From Clostridium sp. CAG:768 (GTDB lineage Bacteria; Cyanobacteriota; Vampirovibrionia; Gastranaerophilales; Gastranaerophilaceae), in NCBI GenBank assembly GCA_000437435.1, contig FR899622.1:21219-75907 (forward strand): 54,689 bases of DNA, written 5' to 3'. Made by a program: the position numbers and the translations under genes. Below, in pieces: positions 25,992-35,475 of this stretch. The stretch's first letter is position 1. Each line of letters opens with the position of its first letter. Below the pieces are notes generated by a model that saw only the letters and a program-made list of their open reading frames with translations, was not told the origin of the DNA and searched no databases.

Positions 25992-27194
25992 ATGAATAAA
26001 AGTTTGAAATATACATGTTTATTTGGTGGAGGGGCAATACGCGGAGTATCCTATATAGGTGCAATTAAAGCACTAGAGGAGCTTGGAATTTCTCCTACAA
26101 CTTTTGCTGGCTCATCTGTTGGGTCAATTATTGCAGCAATGTTAGCTGTTGGATATACTGCGGAAGAAATGAAAGATATATTTCTTAAAGTAAACTTTGA
26201 TTTATTCAAGGATATTTCAATTGGTCTAGGTCCCATTTTTGCGTTAAGCAAAGGCGAAGTCTTTCTTGAATGGGTAAGAGAATTAATTGAAAAAAAATTC
26301 TATGGTGATAAATATAAAAAAGGACTAAACAGAGCTGTTACATTTAAAGATATTAAAAATAATCTGGTTGTTATTACAACCAATCTGTCAAATTTTGAAT
26401 GTAAAGAGTTCTCAAGATTTGAAACTCCAGATTATGAAATTGCTTCAGCAGTAAGGATTTCTTGTTGTATGCCTGGATTAATGAAACCAATAGAATATAA
26501 TAAAACTTTATTAGTAGATGGTGATTTACAAAAAAGTTGGCCAATGTGGAAACTATCAAAAAATTTATTGCTTCCAGATGAAAGAATTCTTGAATTCAGG
26601 CTTGAAGGTTACTATGACACTAATGATATTTCAGGTATTGATTATGCAAATGCCGTTTACAGTTGCATGACTGCGATGTCTACTGCATTTATTACTAATA
26701 TATATGCAGATAAAGATAAATTTGATTATATAGTTTTAAATACTGGTGATATTGTTGTTGTAGATTTTAATATTTCAGAAAATAAACGTCTTGATCTTAT
26801 ACAATCTGGCTACAATCAAACAATGAAGTATTTTAATTCTATTTTACCTGAGAAAAAAGCTAAAATAAAAAATAATTATCAAATTATTTATAATCACATG
26901 CTAAAAATTCAAAAATTAATAAATTCAAGAAAAATTCTTAAAGCTAAAATTCAATTAGGAGAATTATTTACAGAATTATGTGACTTAAATAATATTATAG
27001 ATTTGGCTGACTATAATGATTTAAAATCATTTAAAGACATGTTCTTAAATCATATAAATTACCCGCCATTATTTGGAGCAATTACTTTAAATAATGAAAA
27101 ATTAATAAAAACTGAATTGGCTAGAATAATAGCTAATCTAGCAGAAAAGCTTGATGAATTAACATCTTATTTAGAAATATATCCATTAAAATAA
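25992..27194 (+). CDS. Patatin-like phospholipase
   Basis: The 400-residue protein has the oxyanion motif FGGGAIRG (11-18), the nucleophile elbow GSSVG (40-44, Ser42) and the dyad Asp in LLVDGDLQ, with DGD in place of the usual DGG/DGA. These lipid acyl hydrolases act on phospholipids. About 130 residues after the patatin domain (from about 270) form a helical, Lys/Leu-rich tail that may bind membrane. There is no signal peptide. It follows the polytopic membrane gene closely. Confidence 0.9.
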   Translation: MNKSLKYTCLFGGGAIRGVSYIGAIKALEELGISPTTFAGSSVGSIIAAMLAVGYTAEEMKDIFLKVNFDLFKDISIGLGPIFALSKGEVFLEWVRELIEKKFYGDKYKKGLNRAVTFKDIKNNLVVITTNLSNFECKEFSRFETPDYEIASAVRISCCMPGLMKPIEYNKTLLVDGDLQKSWPMWKLSKNLLLPDERILEFRLEGYYDTNDISGIDYANAVYSCMTAMSTAFITNIYADKDKFDYIVLNTGDIVVVDFNISENKRLDLIQSGYNQTMKYFNSILPEKKAKIKNNYQIIYNHMLKIQKLINSRKILKAKIQLGELFTELCDLNNIIDLADYNDLKSFKDMFLNHINYPPLFGAITLNNEKLIKTELARIIANLAEKLDELTSYLEIYPLK

Positions 27195-27199
27195 AATTG

Positions 27200-27228
27200 T
27201 TGACATTTAATTATGTTTGCGTTACTAT
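27200..27228 (+). promoter_or_regulatory. Promoter of the tRNA-Leu gene
   Basis: Perfect TTGACA (27200-27205), 17 nt, TACTAT (27223-27228), about 35 nt before the mature tRNA 5' end. Confidence 0.7.
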
Positions 27229-27263
27229 AACTATGCTGAAACTAAGCAATGACAATTAAATAA

Positions 27264-27349
27264 GCCCTGGTGGCGGAATCGGTAGACGCGTCGGACTTAA
27301 AATCCGGTTGGAGTTAAATCCAGTGCCAGTTCAAGTCTGGCCCAGGGCA
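27264..27349 (+). tRNA. tRNA-Leu (anticodon UAA), intronless
   Basis: An 86-nt class II tRNA. Acceptor GCCCTGG (27264-27270) pairs with CCAGGGC (27342-27348), A is the discriminator, the anticodon loop reads CTTAAAA with TAA at its centre, the variable arm is long and the T loop is TTCAAGT. The 3' CCA is not encoded. Most photosynthetic cyanobacteria have a group I intron in this anticodon loop, and none is present here. A terminator follows. Confidence 0.96.
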
Positions 27350-27354
27350 TTTTT

Positions 27355-27383
27355 AAAAGAACCTTTAAAAGGTTCTTTTTTTA
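27355..27383 (+). terminator. Intrinsic terminator of tRNA-Leu
   Basis: AAAAGAACCTTTAAAAGGTTCTTTT forms a near-perfect hairpin followed by T residues, 5 nt after the tRNA. Confidence 0.9.
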
Positions 27384-27454
27384 TTAAGAAATATTAAATA
27401 CCTGCAATACCTAATTATATCAAGGGAATAGTACTTATTAGTAATATCATTAAA

Positions 27455-27486
27455 GCAATTTTTTATATTAAATATACTTTATATAT
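27455..27486 (+). promoter_or_regulatory. GCAATT-N13-ATACTTTATATAT promoter-like signature, copy 2
   Basis: GCAATT (27455-27460), 13 nt, ATACTTTATATAT (27474-27486), ending 25 nt before the ATG at 27512. The sequence and spacing equal those at 7572. Confidence 0.7.
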
Positions 27487-27511
27487 ATAGTATATAATAC
27501 TGGAGAGTATA

Positions 27512-28456
27512 ATGAATAAAGTAAATTTCATGCAAAGATTAAGTCAAACACTTACCCAAATGGGAACAGGTTTAACTCAAACAGCAATGACAGGTATTGC
27601 TTTAAATAGTATGAATCATTGTTGTTCAGGTCAAAGTATATTTGGTTTTGGTTGTGGAAGTTTTGGTTATGGCATGGGCATGAATTGCGGCATAGGAATT
27701 ACCCCACAAATGATGGCTGATCCTATGGGATTTACTTGGCTTCAAAATCCAATGAACATGTATGCTCAAAATAATGCTTATGGGAACATGATTGCATATC
27801 AACATGGCTTAGAAATAGGTCTACAAGCTAAGGCACAAGCGGCAGCTCAAACTGCTGCTTATCCACAATTCCAACAATTACAAAAAACTAACGCCCAATA
27901 TGCAGGAGATATTGATGCAAATCAAGAAACTGAAAGTGGTATAGCATTTGATAAAGCTACAGATGCAATGAAAGATAATGATAAAGCTAAAGATTTTAGT
28001 ATTCTAGAAAACTACACAGATCCAAATGATAACAAAAAATGTGCAGAAGAATATAGAACAGCTGTAAGTAATCTAGGAAAATCATATCTTGCAAATATTG
28101 ATTCAACAGGCAATAGTGATCGAAAAGTTACAGCTGAAGAATTTGTAAATTATGAATTAGGAAAATTAGATGCAAATGCATCTGATCAACACAAAACTCA
28201 AGCCAAACAAATGGCATTAAATGCATTTAATAAAATCGATCAAAATGGTGACGGTTTAGCTGATTGGAAAGAATTAGCAGCCACAATTGCAACATTTGAC
28301 ACAACAACTGATTCTAACCAAACACAAAAAGCAAGTAAAGACAGTACAATAAATGTAAAAGATTTTTCTAAATGGTCTGCTCTACTAGGGCAACAAGGAA
28401 CAAATGCTTTTGATACAACTGTAAGGAACAATTATAAACAATTATTTGAGCAATAA
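27512..28456 (+). CDS. Gly/Cys-rich protein with a C-terminal EF-hand
   Basis: The 314-residue protein has an N-terminal half rich in Gly, Met, Cys and Gln (HCC at 36-38, then an FGFGCGSFGYGMGMNCGIGI run at 44-63). After an Ala/Gln-rich linker comes a helical C-terminal half with a full EF-hand loop (DQNGDGLADWKE, 243-254) and a degenerate one at about 197-210. This predicts calcium binding. There is no classical signal peptide. The HCC-plus-glycine N-terminus resembles the proteins at 35476 and 36871, which share its promoter signature. GGAG precedes the ATG. The 3' end overlaps the convergent csaB by 15 bp. Function unknown. Confidence 0.78.
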   Translation: MNKVNFMQRLSQTLTQMGTGLTQTAMTGIALNSMNHCCSGQSIFGFGCGSFGYGMGMNCGIGITPQMMADPMGFTWLQNPMNMYAQNNAYGNMIAYQHGLEIGLQAKAQAAAQTAAYPQFQQLQKTNAQYAGDIDANQETESGIAFDKATDAMKDNDKAKDFSILENYTDPNDNKKCAEEYRTAVSNLGKSYLANIDSTGNSDRKVTAEEFVNYELGKLDANASDQHKTQAKQMALNAFNKIDQNGDGLADWKELAATIATFDTTTDSNQTQKASKDSTINVKDFSKWSALLGQQGTNAFDTTVRNNYKQLFEQ

Positions 28457-29449
28457 TTCATCAAATTTTGCCCAATCAAATATTTTAGTTTTAGAAAATC
28501 TTAACAAGTCTTCTTGATTAAGATTTTCTAGCTTTCTATAAATATCTTCAAAATTCTCATTAGCATTCATTGATATAAGAGGTATAGCAGCATCATGAGC
28601 GAGCTTTTCAACTTTTACATCATAATTAATTGCGCATGTCTTTACCCCGCATTTTAACGCAACTAAAATAGCATGAAAGCGCATTGCAATAAGATAACTT
28701 AATTGTGAAATTCTATTTACAATATCATCTGTAACTATTTCAGTTTTTATTTCAGGGTTTAAAGTAATTAAAATATGCTCAAATCTTTTACATAAGTCTA
28801 AATCTTGAGATTCTTGTAATGAAAAAATTTCAACTTTTTTATCACTAAACTTATCTGCAATAAACAATGCAAGTTTATGTAATAAATTATAATTCATAGT
28901 TTTAAATTCTCTTAATTGAACACCAATAGTATTTTCTCTAAATTCTTGCATAACATCAAGAGAATAAATAGGATCACATACGAGATTGGTATTAATACCC
29001 CAATTTCTTAATAATGCTAAACTTTTTTCATCTCTTACAGTAACTAAAGAGCAATTTTTGAGTAAATTTCTAACAATAAATTGAGATAATTTTTTATTAA
29101 GAGGCCCAATCCCTTGCGCAAATATTATAACTTTTTTATTAAATAAAAGCCCCAATGCTATTATTAAAGAATAATATACTACGCTTTTAACACTGGTTAC
29201 ATCTTGTAATAAACTACCACCGCCAGAAATTAAAACATCAGAATCTTGTATTGTTTTAATAACATTTTTCAAATCAAAACGTTTAACAGCGTTAACTGAA
29301 TAAGTTTTTGAAGTATAATCAGTATCACTTGAAAAAACAGTAATATCGAGATTATTTAAACTTTTAAGATGTTTAACTAATACAGAAAGTATTGCTTCAT
29401 CACCAAAGTTTTTAAATCCATAATACCCAGAAATTGCAACCTTAACCAT
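28442..29449 (-). CDS. csaB: Polysaccharide pyruvyl transferase, CsaB type
   Basis: The 335-residue protein begins GYYGFKNFGDEAILSVLVKHL and has SGGGSLLQD and the late MRFHAILVALKCG block, all diagnostic of CsaB/pyruvyltransferases. CsaB ketalises pyruvate onto secondary cell-wall polysaccharide so that SLH-domain S-layer proteins can bind. Homologues are common in cyanobacteria. Its ATG overlaps the stop of the sugar kinase by 8 nt, so a carbohydrate-catabolic pair and a surface-modifying enzyme form one operon. The two upstream enzymes yield pyruvate, the acyl source of the reaction's donor PEP (inference). Confidence 0.9.
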   Translation of the reverse strand: MVKVAISGYYGFKNFGDEAILSVLVKHLKSLNNLDITVFSSDTDYTSKTYSVNAVKRFDLKNVIKTIQDSDVLISGGGSLLQDVTSVKSVVYYSLIIALGLLFNKKVIIFAQGIGPLNKKLSQFIVRNLLKNCSLVTVRDEKSLALLRNWGINTNLVCDPIYSLDVMQEFRENTIGVQLREFKTMNYNLLHKLALFIADKFSDKKVEIFSLQESQDLDLCKRFEHILITLNPEIKTEIVTDDIVNRISQLSYLIAMRFHAILVALKCGVKTCAINYDVKVEKLAHDAAIPLISMNANENFEDIYRKLENLNQEDLLRFSKTKIFDWAKFDELLLK

Positions 29450-30386
29450 TGTTACCTCTATATATTGAATATACTTCGTCTTTATAAGGAATAGATTTTA
29501 TTGCTCCAATTCCTTGAGCCTGAAGCCCAGCTGTAATCGAGGCAAATTTAGTAGCTTCAAAAGGTGTAAAACCATGATTTAAAGCATGTAAAAAGCCACC
29601 ATTAAAAGTATCACCAGAACATGTTGTATCTAAATAATCACAAGTATAAAAATCAGTAAAATTAATATTACCATTGTAACCGGTATAATACCCTTTTTGT
29701 GAAATACTTTTTAATACAACAATCTGAACTCCAACATCCCACAATTTTTTAATTATATTCTCAGGCGACTCTATCTCTAAAATATTCGCTGAATCATGTT
29801 TGGTATTTAAAAATACAATATCAAGATATGATACAACTCTTGCAAAAGCTTCTCTTGCCTCTTCAGCTGTAGTTAAGACGCTATGATAATTCGGATCATA
29901 AGCAGTTAAAATTCCGTTATCTTTTGCTAATTTAAAAGCATATTCTACAGCCTCATTAGCAGAAGGAGATAAGGATTGAGTAACCCCTGATGCATAAACA
30001 ATATCAGCTGATTTAATATAATCTTCGTTAATATCATCAATAGACAATTTTGAAGGGGCAATTTTTTTTCTGTAATAAATAACTTCTTTTTCAGTAACAG
30101 ATGGTCTTGCAATTATATATAAACCATTAGACTCATTTGATAATTTAACCTGAGAAACATCTAAACCTTCAGTTTGCCAACTATCAAGTAAATAATCTTT
30201 AAAAGGGTCATTTCCGACTCTCGTAATAAAACCAACTTTTGATCCCATCCTCAACGCTGAAATAGCTGTTGCTAAAGCGTCACCACCATAATATTTATAT
30301 AAACAACCAGATGATGCTAAATTTGCATTTGTAGATAATTCTATTAAACTCTCCCCAATCGCTACAATGTCTAACTTATTGTCCAT
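29442..30386 (-). CDS. kdgK: PfkB-family sugar kinase, probably 2-keto-3-deoxygluconate kinase
   Basis: The 314-residue ribokinase-fold enzyme has the N-terminal GE..E and YYGGDALATAIS substrate-lid region, and the C-terminal ATP/anion-hole motif, here TTCSGDTFNGGF instead of the usual GAGD. The catalytic Asp is kept. Placement one base after the KDPG aldolase gene strongly suggests phosphorylation of 2-keto-3-deoxygluconate to KDPG, the step before that aldolase. The substrate is inferred from context. Confidence 0.82.
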   Translation of the reverse strand: MDNKLDIVAIGESLIELSTNANLASSGCLYKYYGGDALATAISALRMGSKVGFITRVGNDPFKDYLLDSWQTEGLDVSQVKLSNESNGLYIIARPSVTEKEVIYYRKKIAPSKLSIDDINEDYIKSADIVYASGVTQSLSPSANEAVEYAFKLAKDNGILTAYDPNYHSVLTTAEEAREAFARVVSYLDIVFLNTKHDSANILEIESPENIIKKLWDVGVQIVVLKSISQKGYYTGYNGNINFTDFYTCDYLDTTCSGDTFNGGFLHALNHGFTPFEATKFASITAGLQAQGIGAIKSIPYKDEVYSIYRGNNG

Positions 30387-30387
30387 A

Positions 30388-30996
30388 CTATCCCTTTAAT
30401 TCCTTAATAACCTTCTTAGCACGATTAGTAATCTCTGAAAGAGATAAACCATCATACAAATCTCTACCTATTCCAACAACAGAAGCTCCAGCATTAATAT
30501 AAGACTGAATTTCATCAACCTTAACATTTCCGAGAGGCATCACATTCAAAAAAGGCATTGGTCTTAATAAATCTTCAATATACATAGCACCACCCATAGC
30601 AGTAATTGGGTAAATCTTTATTAACGGTATTCTTGCTTTCCAAGCATTATATGCTTCATTAGCAGTTGAGGTCCCAGCTATATAAGGAATTTGTTTATCT
30701 TTAGAAATCTTAACTAAATTCATTGAAAAAATTGGAGAAGATAAAATTTTTGCACCTGACAATATTGCTGCTTCAGCCTGCAAAGAAGTAATAATACCTC
30801 CAGCACATACATTTGCATATTTTGAAATTTCTTCAATAGCCTTGTAAATAGTAGGATTTTCTACATTTATTTCTATAACTTTTATACCTGCATCAATCAG
30901 TGCCTTAGCTCTATCAATCATTAATTGAGCATCTTTACATCTTAAAATAGGTAAAATCTTTTCTTCAGCCAATAAATTAATTAAATTTTCTTTCAT
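30388..30996 (-). CDS. eda: KDPG/KHG aldolase
   Basis: The 202-residue class I aldolase has RAKALIDAGIKVIEINVENP with the catalytic Glu, CAGGI (phosphate region) and LIKIYPITAMGG with the Schiff-base Lys. It splits KDPG into pyruvate and glyceraldehyde-3-phosphate. It is first in the minus-strand eda-kdgK-csaB operon, preceded by an AAAGGATAG site. With the kinase it allows use of uronates or gluconate-type sugars. Confidence 0.92.
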   Translation of the reverse strand: MKENLINLLAEEKILPILRCKDAQLMIDRAKALIDAGIKVIEINVENPTIYKAIEEISKYANVCAGGIITSLQAEAAILSGAKILSSPIFSMNLVKISKDKQIPYIAGTSTANEAYNAWKARIPLIKIYPITAMGGAMYIEDLLRPMPFLNVMPLGNVKVDEIQSYINAGASVVGIGRDLYDGLSLSEITNRAKKVIKELKG

Positions 30997-31049
30997 AAAC
31001 TATCCTTTTTTCAAAATTTATTATATCATAAAATAAAGGGATAAGGGAT

Positions 31050-32999
31050 ATGAAAATTTTTAAGGGCAAAACTTTCTTTATAAAATCAATTTTTTTACAT
31101 ATATTTTTAGTTTTTATAATTGCATTTATATCTATAAATTTTTGGGAAAATCCAATTTATGATATGATTATAAATTCTACCTCTGCTATAAAGGAAGGAT
31201 CCAAAGACATATCTTTAATTGTTATTGACAATAAATCTCTCGACACTTACAGATGGCCTTGGGCAAGATCGTTATATGGTGAAATTTTTGAATACTTAAA
31301 CAAATATACAAATGCAAAAGTTGTTATTTTTGATTCTGTGTTAAGCAATTTAGACAAAGAAAGACCGGCAGAATCTGACAATTATTTTTTTGAAACAGTA
31401 AAAAAATCTGATAATTTCATTGGCGGCTATATGGCTCAAAGAACAGAATATGAAGATATAAATTCTGGAAGCCAATATGATAAAGATTTTAACCAAAAAT
31501 TTGCAATAGATATTACAGATAAGAGAACAAAAAACAATTCAAGATTCAGTAATTACAACAGTTTAACAATGTTTCCCAAACCATATTTTGATGCTCAAAA
31601 ATATGCAGGATCAGTAAATTTAGGTACAAATGCCATAGATGGAGTACTTAGAGAATCTACAGATTTGATTGGTTATAATGATAACTATTATCCATCTCTT
31701 GCTCTAAGAGCATATTTACTTGCAAATAATACCGATAAAATTACTCTTACTAATAAATATATAATTGTGAATAAAACAGGGCTAAAAATTCCGGCATTCC
31801 AGAAAAAAGGTGATATTAGACATAAAATAAAATTTTATAAATTACATGAAAATTCAGAATATTCACACAAAAATTACTCTGCAATAGATATTATAAATTC
31901 AAATAGACTTTTAAATAATGGACAAAAACCGATTATTAATCCATCTGAATTTAACAATAAAATAGTTTTAGTTGGTGCTAATGCACTTGGTGTTGAAGAT
32001 GCACTTGAGACATCAATTTCCCTAAAACACCCAGGGGTAGATATTCAAGCAACAATTTTAAATAACTTCATTGATAATGAATATTTGATAAAATTTGCAA
32101 ATTGGCAAAATATTTCTATAATAATTCTACTTAGTATAATAACTTTTGTAATAATAAGATTTTTAGCGTTCATTCCATCATTAATTACTCTAATAGGAAT
32201 TGCAATACTATATTTTATTTTTTGTATAATTTGCTTTAAAAATAATCTTATTCCATATGTTATTACTCCACTAGCTGTCCAATTAAGCACTATGATATTT
32301 GGATATTCTTATAGATTTATACTGGAAGGACGCAACAAAGAAAAAATTAAAAATGCAATGGGCAAATATCTTTCACAAGATATTATGAAAAATGTTGTAC
32401 AAAATATTGATGATATTAAATTAGGCGGTAAAAAAGCTAATGTAACAGTATTATTTGCAGATATTAGAGGTTTTACAAGCATGAGCGAAAAAATGTCAGC
32501 AGAAGAAGTATCAGTTATCTTAAATGAATATTTTTCAGAAATAGAGCCTATTATTACCAAATACAACGGAGTTATAAATAAATTCATCGGAGATGCTGTA
32601 ATGGCAATATTTGGAGAGCCTATTCAAGATATTAATCACCCTCAAAATGCGGTAAAATGTGCTTGTGAAATGCTTAAAAAAGTTGACCAATTGCAAGAAA
32701 AATGGCTATTTGAAGGTAAACCCAAAATTGAAATAGGAATAGGTATTAATACAGGAGAAGCATTTGTAGGGAATATTGGTTCTGAAAAGCGATTAGAATA
32801 CACTGTTATCGGAGATATGGTAAACTTAGCAAGCCGTATAGAAAGTTACAATAAAGTATACAAAACAAACATGTTAATAAGCAGTTCAACATATTCGTAT
32901 GTAAGTGAAATTGTTGATGTAATAAAAATAGCAGATGTTACAATTCGTGGTAAAGCTAAAAAAATGGATATCTATGAGGTTTTACGTTTAAGTGATTGA
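31050..32999 (+). CDS. CHASE2-domain class III adenylate cyclase
   Basis: The 649-residue protein has an N-terminal membrane helix (about 10-28), an extracytoplasmic CHASE2 sensor (about 40-335, with LIVIDNKSLDTYRWPWAR), three membrane helices (about 350-430) and a C-terminal cyclase domain. The metal-binding Asp residues are Asp471 in LFADIRGF and Asp515 in IGDAVMAIFG. Lys in KRLEYTVIGD and the late NLASRIE motif suggest ATP use, hence cAMP. It senses an unknown outside signal. An AAGGG site precedes the ATG. The stop overlaps the recG start by 8 nt. It is divergent from eda, and the 53-bp spacer between them may be jointly regulated. Confidence 0.92.
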   Translation: MKIFKGKTFFIKSIFLHIFLVFIIAFISINFWENPIYDMIINSTSAIKEGSKDISLIVIDNKSLDTYRWPWARSLYGEIFEYLNKYTNAKVVIFDSVLSNLDKERPAESDNYFFETVKKSDNFIGGYMAQRTEYEDINSGSQYDKDFNQKFAIDITDKRTKNNSRFSNYNSLTMFPKPYFDAQKYAGSVNLGTNAIDGVLRESTDLIGYNDNYYPSLALRAYLLANNTDKITLTNKYIIVNKTGLKIPAFQKKGDIRHKIKFYKLHENSEYSHKNYSAIDIINSNRLLNNGQKPIINPSEFNNKIVLVGANALGVEDALETSISLKHPGVDIQATILNNFIDNEYLIKFANWQNISIIILLSIITFVIIRFLAFIPSLITLIGIAILYFIFCIICFKNNLIPYVITPLAVQLSTMIFGYSYRFILEGRNKEKIKNAMGKYLSQDIMKNVVQNIDDIKLGGKKANVTVLFADIRGFTSMSEKMSAEEVSVILNEYFSEIEPIITKYNGVINKFIGDAVMAIFGEPIQDINHPQNAVKCACEMLKKVDQLQEKWLFEGKPKIEIGIGINTGEAFVGNIGSEKRLEYTVIGDMVNLASRIESYNKVYKTNMLISSSTYSYVSEIVDVIKIADVTIRGKAKKMDIYEVLRLSD

Positions 33000-35379
33000 T
33001 AATATAGAACAACTTAAAAAAGCTATTGAAATAGAAATTCAATATAAATACATTGATGTTCATGGGAAAACACAAGCTTTTTCAAGTTTTATCAAAAATG
33101 AAGCAAAAAAATATTATAAACTTTCTAAAAAAAATCCCAAATGGGCAGTGCTTATTGAAATCTTTGAGCACTATCCTTTTGCTGGAATTAATGAAAGAAG
33201 AAAAAGTATAGACAGATTAATTAAAATTTTAAAATCAGAAACTGCACCTAAAAATGAAGAAGAAAAATTTAACAAAACTAATGGTAAACTCAAACCAGCA
33301 AAAGATACTGACGTAATGTACATGAAAGGTGTAGGACCCAAAATTGCATATAAATTAAATAAACTTGGAATCTATACTGCACAAGATTTAATAATGTATT
33401 TTCCTAAAAAACATATTGACTATTCTTCAAGAACCCTAATTAGAAACTTAAAAGAAGGTGAAAATACAACAGTTTTCGGATATATTAGATCGGTTTCCGC
33501 ATTCAACACAAAAAATAGTTTATCTGTTGTAAAAGTTTCAGTTACAGACGAAAGTGGTCGAATTGAATTAAGCTTTTTCCAAGCAAAATCAAACAGATTT
33601 ATGCTAGAAAGAATTAAATCTCAGTTTCCAGTAAATGCAGGTATTATGCTTTCAGGAAAAGTCAAAAGGAATAACTTTGATGGAAAACTCACATTTGATA
33701 AACCCAATTACTCTATCATGACAGGTGAGTTTCTTGAAGACAAAAATTCAAACTTAAACCTTGCACGCATTGTCCCAATTTACACTGTATGCGAAGACTT
33801 AAGCATAAAAGTCCTAAGAAGAGCTATTTTTAATGCAATTAATACATATAAAAATGAAATTGAAAATGTTTTACCAGATTATATCCGAGAAAAATACGGA
33901 ATCCTTGATAAAAAGATAGCAGTTGAACAAATTCATTTTCCTGAAAGCATAGAACTTTTAGAACAAGCAAGATTTTCATTAATTTTTGAAGAATTATTCT
34001 TAATTCAGTTAAAATTAGTAAGATTAAGAGAAGCAAATTCACATAATCATTCTGCTTTAGCTCTTAAAATAAAAGAAAAAGGATTAGTCAAAAAATTCAT
34101 AGATACTCTTCCTTTTGAATTAACTGGCGGACAGAAAAAAGCAGTAAATGAAATATTAAATGACTTAAACTCTGATATTCCAATGGCAAGACTTTTACAA
34201 GGTGATGTAGGCAGCGGTAAAACAGTAGTAGCTACAATTATGCTACTTGCAGGAGTTGAAAATGGATATCAAGGAGCTTTAATGGCACCGACTGAAATTC
34301 TTGCACAACAACACTACAATAATTTGCAACAATGGCTAACACCACTAGGAGTAAGTGTTGGACTATTTTTAGGCAGCCAAGGGAAAAAAGTCAGAGAGAA
34401 ATTTAGAACAGATTTAAGAAATGGGCAAATGAATATTGCCGTTGGAACACATGCTCTTATCCAAGAAGATGTTGATTTTAATAATCTCGGAGCAATTGTA
34501 GTAGATGAACAGCATAGATTTGGAGTAAAACAAAGAAACATTCTTAAGAAAAAGTCTCAAAATCCTCAAATGCTTACAATGACAGCAACTCCAATTCCAA
34601 GAACTCTTGCACTAACAGTTCACGGCGATTTAGATTTAACTATTATTGACGAATTACCAAAGGGACGAAAACCAATAAAAACATCTCTTGTAACCTCTCA
34701 TAGAGGAGTTTATGACTTAATAAAAAAAGAAATAGAATCTGGACGTCAAGCATATGTTGTATACCCTCTAATTGAAGAAAGCGAAACTCTTTCTGCTAAA
34801 GCAGCAACTATTGAAGCAGAAAGATTGCAAAATGAAGTATTCCCACAATTTAAAATCGGACTTTTACATGGAAAACTAAAAAATGATGAAAAAGAACAAG
34901 TAATGGCAGATTTTAAAAATAAAAAATATGATATTTTAGTATCTACAACAGTAGTTGAAGTTGGAGTTGATGTCCCTAATGCTACTGTTATGCTTATTGA
35001 AAATGCAGAACGTTTTGGCTTATCACAACTACATCAGCTTAGAGGAAGAGTCGGAAGAAATGATTTGCAATCATATTGTATTTTACATACATCAACTAAA
35101 TCTCAAGAAACCAAAGAACGTCTTAACATAATGACTCAAACCAATGATGGCTTTGTAATTGCAGAAAAAGATTTACAACTAAGAGGCCCTGGAGAATTTT
35201 TAGGGACAAGACAAAGCGGCTTACCTGATTTAATAATTTCAGACATTGTTCGTGATGCAAAAATCCTTGAAATGGCAAGAAATGAAGCAATTGATTTTGT
35301 AAAAACAAATAATATTGAAAACTACCCCATATTAAAAGAAGCAACATCCCTTCAACTTTTTAGCAGTTTAGATATTTAA
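32992..35379 (+). CDS. recG: ATP-dependent DNA helicase RecG
   Basis: The 795-residue protein has a N-terminal extension of about 100 residues, typical of cyanobacterial RecG (E. coli RecG is 693). It then has the wedge/OB-fold domain and a superfamily 2 motor: Walker A QGDVGSGKT, DEQH box, MTATPIPRTLAL, VGVDVPNATVM and QLHQLRGRVGR. RecG reverses stalled forks and unwinds Holliday junctions and R-loops. The start is GTG at 32992, inside the cyclase gene's last codons. This overlap couples the two genes without an obvious functional link. Confidence 0.96.
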   Translation: MIDNIEQLKKAIEIEIQYKYIDVHGKTQAFSSFIKNEAKKYYKLSKKNPKWAVLIEIFEHYPFAGINERRKSIDRLIKILKSETAPKNEEEKFNKTNGKLKPAKDTDVMYMKGVGPKIAYKLNKLGIYTAQDLIMYFPKKHIDYSSRTLIRNLKEGENTTVFGYIRSVSAFNTKNSLSVVKVSVTDESGRIELSFFQAKSNRFMLERIKSQFPVNAGIMLSGKVKRNNFDGKLTFDKPNYSIMTGEFLEDKNSNLNLARIVPIYTVCEDLSIKVLRRAIFNAINTYKNEIENVLPDYIREKYGILDKKIAVEQIHFPESIELLEQARFSLIFEELFLIQLKLVRLREANSHNHSALALKIKEKGLVKKFIDTLPFELTGGQKKAVNEILNDLNSDIPMARLLQGDVGSGKTVVATIMLLAGVENGYQGALMAPTEILAQQHYNNLQQWLTPLGVSVGLFLGSQGKKVREKFRTDLRNGQMNIAVGTHALIQEDVDFNNLGAIVVDEQHRFGVKQRNILKKKSQNPQMLTMTATPIPRTLALTVHGDLDLTIIDELPKGRKPIKTSLVTSHRGVYDLIKKEIESGRQAYVVYPLIEESETLSAKAATIEAERLQNEVFPQFKIGLLHGKLKNDEKEQVMADFKNKKYDILVSTTVVEVGVDVPNATVMLIENAERFGLSQLHQLRGRVGRNDLQSYCILHTSTKSQETKERLNIMTQTNDGFVIAEKDLQLRGPGEFLGTRQSGLPDLIISDIVRDAKILEMARNEAIDFVKTNNIENYPILKEATSLQLFSSLDI

Positions 35380-35415
35380 TTGTAAACATTTATAAACTTA
35401 AATTAATTGAAATAA

Positions 35416-35447
35416 GCAATTAATATAAAAAAACATACTTTATATAT
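35416..35447 (+). promoter_or_regulatory. GCAATT-N13-ATACTTTATATAT promoter-like signature, copy 3
   Basis: GCAATT (35416-35421), 13 nt, ATACTTTATATAT (35435-35447), ending 28 nt before the ATG at 35476. Sequence and spacing are identical to copies 1, 2 and 4. Confidence 0.7.
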
Positions 35448-35475
35448 TTAGAGTATAGAAAAACGAGGCATTTTT

